Source: CAZWUL01 sp964636625 (GTDB taxonomy: Bacteria > Atribacterota > Phoenicimicrobiia > Phoenicimicrobiales > Stramentimicrobiaceae). Taken from it: a DNA stretch of 7,809 bases. Under the pieces are notes generated by a model. The model worked only from the letters and a program-made list of their open reading frames with translations. It did not search any database and had not been told where the DNA came from. Made by a program: the position numbers and the translations under genes. Numbering within the stretch: the stretch's first letter is position 1; every line of letters begins with the position of its first letter. Below are positions 6,063-7,809 of this stretch, piece after piece. The stretch covers positions 1 through 7,809 of the forward strand of contig CAZWUL010000046.1 in assembly GCA_964636625.1 (NCBI GenBank), read 5' to 3'.

Positions 6063-7809
6063 ATGGCTTATACAAAAAAAAGAAGCATTACAGCTCGTTT
6101 AAAATACTTTAAACCTATGCTAATCGCAATGACAGAACCATTCAAGGTTATTATTTCTGACCCGCTTGGAAGAATAGGCGGAATTGTCTTTTTTGCTATT
6201 TTATTAATTGCCCTGTTTGCTCCCCTATTAGCTACTCATGACCCTAACCAAATGAATGAAAAAATAGAAGGTGGCTTAATCCCTTTTGCTCCCGGCTCGG
6301 ATTGGCAGGAATATCAAGTAATCGGCAAATCTCCGCTAAATGATTTATTTATTACTGAAGACTCTATCTTAGCTGCAGCAGATAATGGTCTTGTTTATAA
6401 ATACACAGCAGCAACAGGCTGGCAAGAAGAAGAAATTGCTCCGGGAATTAATCTTCTGGCAGCTGCAACACATGATGGATTAGAAATAGTTGCCGGAGAG
6501 GATGGAACTCTCTATTTAAGAAAAAATGAGCTTAACTGGCATAAACAGGAAATACCAAAACAGGTTAATATTAATGATATTGCCATCATAAGCAGTGATT
6601 TAGCTTATGCAGTAGGAAATGATGGCCTTTTCCTCAGCTGGAACGGTGCTGCCTGGGAAGAAATAGACACCGGCGTAAACAGGCATTTACGTTCTTTGAG
6701 TTTCCTTCATCAAAATGACGGCATTGTTGTCGGAGACAGGGGTACAATTCTGCATTATCGAGATGGAGAATTTCAACCCCCCTCTTTTCAATCTTTTACT
6801 GATGCTACTTTCAGAGACTTGTTTTCTGTTTCCTATTACAAACCTGAACAGGCCTTTGCTGTGGGAGAACGCTCAACTATAATTGGCTATGACGGTGATA
6901 ACTGGAGGATAATGCCCAATTCAGAATCAAGGACATTAAAAGGGGTTACTCATGTTTCCCAGCAGGAAGCTTATGCAGTAGGCCTGAGGGGAACGGTTCT
7001 CGGTTTTGACGGAACAGATTGGGAGACTGTACCACGTGTTACCAGAAGGGATTTTCGTGGTATCACTTTTACTGGTGAACAGGGTTTTATATATGGTGTG
7101 GAGCCATATATAAATGAGCTGGCTAAACCATCCGGTGAGCATTTATTCGGTACAACTCATTTAGGACGGGATATCTGGAGTCAGGTAATATATGGCTCAA
7201 GAACAGCTCTAATGGTAGGCATACTTGCTGCCCTGGTTGTTAATATACTTGGTGTTACTATAGGATTAATTGCAGGTTATTACCGGGGTGTGCTGGATAA
7301 TCTATTGATGAGAATTGTTGACATTATGTATGGACTACCCTTAGAACCTTTTGCGATTATACTGGTATTAATATTCCAGCCAAGCATCTGGATTATTATA
7401 CTGGCTATTGGCTTATTGACCTGGAGAACCAATGCCCGTATTATCCGTTCACAGGTATTATCTATTGTTGAACGCCCATTTGTAAAAGCAGCAAGAGTAG
7501 CAGGCGCCAGTGATGCTAGAATAATGCTGGTACATATAACTCCCAATATTTTACCATTAGCTTTTCTGGAATTGGCAGTTGCCATGGGGTATGCAATTAC
7601 CGCTGAGGCAACTCTTAGTTTTTTAGGATTAGGACCACCACAAATTTATAGCTGGGGTACGATTCTGCATGCTGCACGGTTGTCCGGAGCATGGCGTACA
7701 GCCTGGTGGTGGGTCATTCCCCCGGGGTTATTTATCTGTATAACTGTAGTTTCGGTTTTTTTAATTTCAAGGGCTTTAGAAGTCTTAACAAATCCACGCT
7801 TAAGAGGAG
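6063..7809 (+). CDS. ABC transporter permease, OppC/DppC family, with seven-bladed beta-propeller inserted in the first extracytoplasmic loop (partial, last codons missing)
   Basis: The frame runs from ATG 6063 to the right edge, 582 codons without a stop. The last residues, NPRLRG, match the usual family end, so only a few codons are missing. AGGAGG (6044-6049) is 13 nt upstream, and coupling to the preceding permease is likely. Residues 39-57 form TM1, followed by APLLATHDPN, normal for DppC. Normally some 15-30 residues then lead to the PS-EH-FGT-GRD motif, but here that motif begins only at 356-370. The intervening residues 78-348 form a propeller. Trp81, Trp120, Trp159, Trp198, Phe237, Trp281 and Trp320 recur every 39 residues (one interval is 44), each preceded by motifs such as YAVGNDGLFLSWNGAAW and AYAVGLRGTVLGFDG. 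These resemble Ycf48/BNR-like repeats. The permease core follows: helices near 382-405, 425-455, 500-525 and 545-570, with the EAA loop at 469-498 (ERPFVKAARVAGASDARI). The propeller should face outside the cytoplasm, next to the binding protein. This fits a single continuous gene: no frameshift is seen and codon use looks uniform by eye. Confidence 0.93.
   Translation, partial: MAYTKKRSITARLKYFKPMLIAMTEPFKVIISDPLGRIGGIVFFAILLIALFAPLLATHDPNQMNEKIEGGLIPFAPGSDWQEYQVIGKSPLNDLFITEDSILAAADNGLVYKYTAATGWQEEEIAPGINLLAAATHDGLEIVAGEDGTLYLRKNELNWHKQEIPKQVNINDIAIISSDLAYAVGNDGLFLSWNGAAWEEIDTGVNRHLRSLSFLHQNDGIVVGDRGTILHYRDGEFQPPSFQSFTDATFRDLFSVSYYKPEQAFAVGERSTIIGYDGDNWRIMPNSESRTLKGVTHVSQQEAYAVGLRGTVLGFDGTDWETVPRVTRRDFRGITFTGEQGFIYGVEPYINELAKPSGEHLFGTTHLGRDIWSQVIYGSRTALMVGILAALVVNILGVTIGLIAGYYRGVLDNLLMRIVDIMYGLPLEPFAIILVLIFQPSIWIIILAIGLLTWRTNARIIRSQVLSIVERPFVKAARVAGASDARIMLVHITPNILPLAFLELAVAMGYAITAEATLSFLGLGPPQIYSWGTILHAARLSGAWRTAWWWVIPPGLFICITVVSVFLISRALEVLTNPRLRG

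Overview
The window looks like low-GC bacterial chromosome. The organism is probably diderm: the substrate-binding protein has a cleavable signal peptide with no lipobox, and an ABC importer sits beside it. Halanaerobiales, Atribacterota or a related anaerobic lineage would fit the AT-rich intergenic DNA, the acidic exported proteins and the c-di-GMP riboswitch. No marker gene is present, so this assignment is a weak inference.

Left part, minus strand (1-1870). A surface lipoprotein gene (start 970, C-terminus beyond the left edge) has a carboxypeptidase-regulatory-like domain and a bacterial Ig-like domain. About 520 nt upstream is a well-conserved class I cyclic-di-GMP riboswitch (GEMM-I). 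The leader between them contains one doubtful 93-codon ORF and an orphan Shine-Dalgarno sequence. At 1784-1870 there is a REP/MITE-like element: a 13-bp tandem duplication joined to a perfect 24-bp inverted repeat that abuts the stop codon of the next gene.

Middle (1870-3344). A minus-strand CNNM/DUF21 membrane protein (start 2889, upstream of which is a clean RBS) lies between two copies of an 18-bp direct repeat, each near a 13-bp tandem duplication. The divergent region 2890-3344 carries a good plus-strand sigma70-type promoter embedded in overlapping palindromes, and a 20-bp perfect palindrome just upstream of the next gene.

Right part, plus strand (3345-7809). This is an oligopeptide/dipeptide-type ABC importer operon: a family 5 substrate-binding protein, a stem-loop, an OppB/DppB permease, and an OppC/DppC permease that runs off the right edge only a few codons before its expected end. 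Two of the three proteins have unusual architecture. The substrate-binding protein is circularly permuted: the usual C-terminal segment comes first, directly after the signal peptide, and the chain ends where that segment would normally begin. The DppC-type permease carries a roughly 270-residue seven-bladed beta-propeller inserted in the extracytoplasmic loop between its first membrane helix and the permease core. The propeller should face the same compartment as the binding protein, which suggests an importer with a built-in external docking or sensing module. I consider this operon the main candidate for an undescribed system. The ATPase subunits are not in the window and are presumably downstream.
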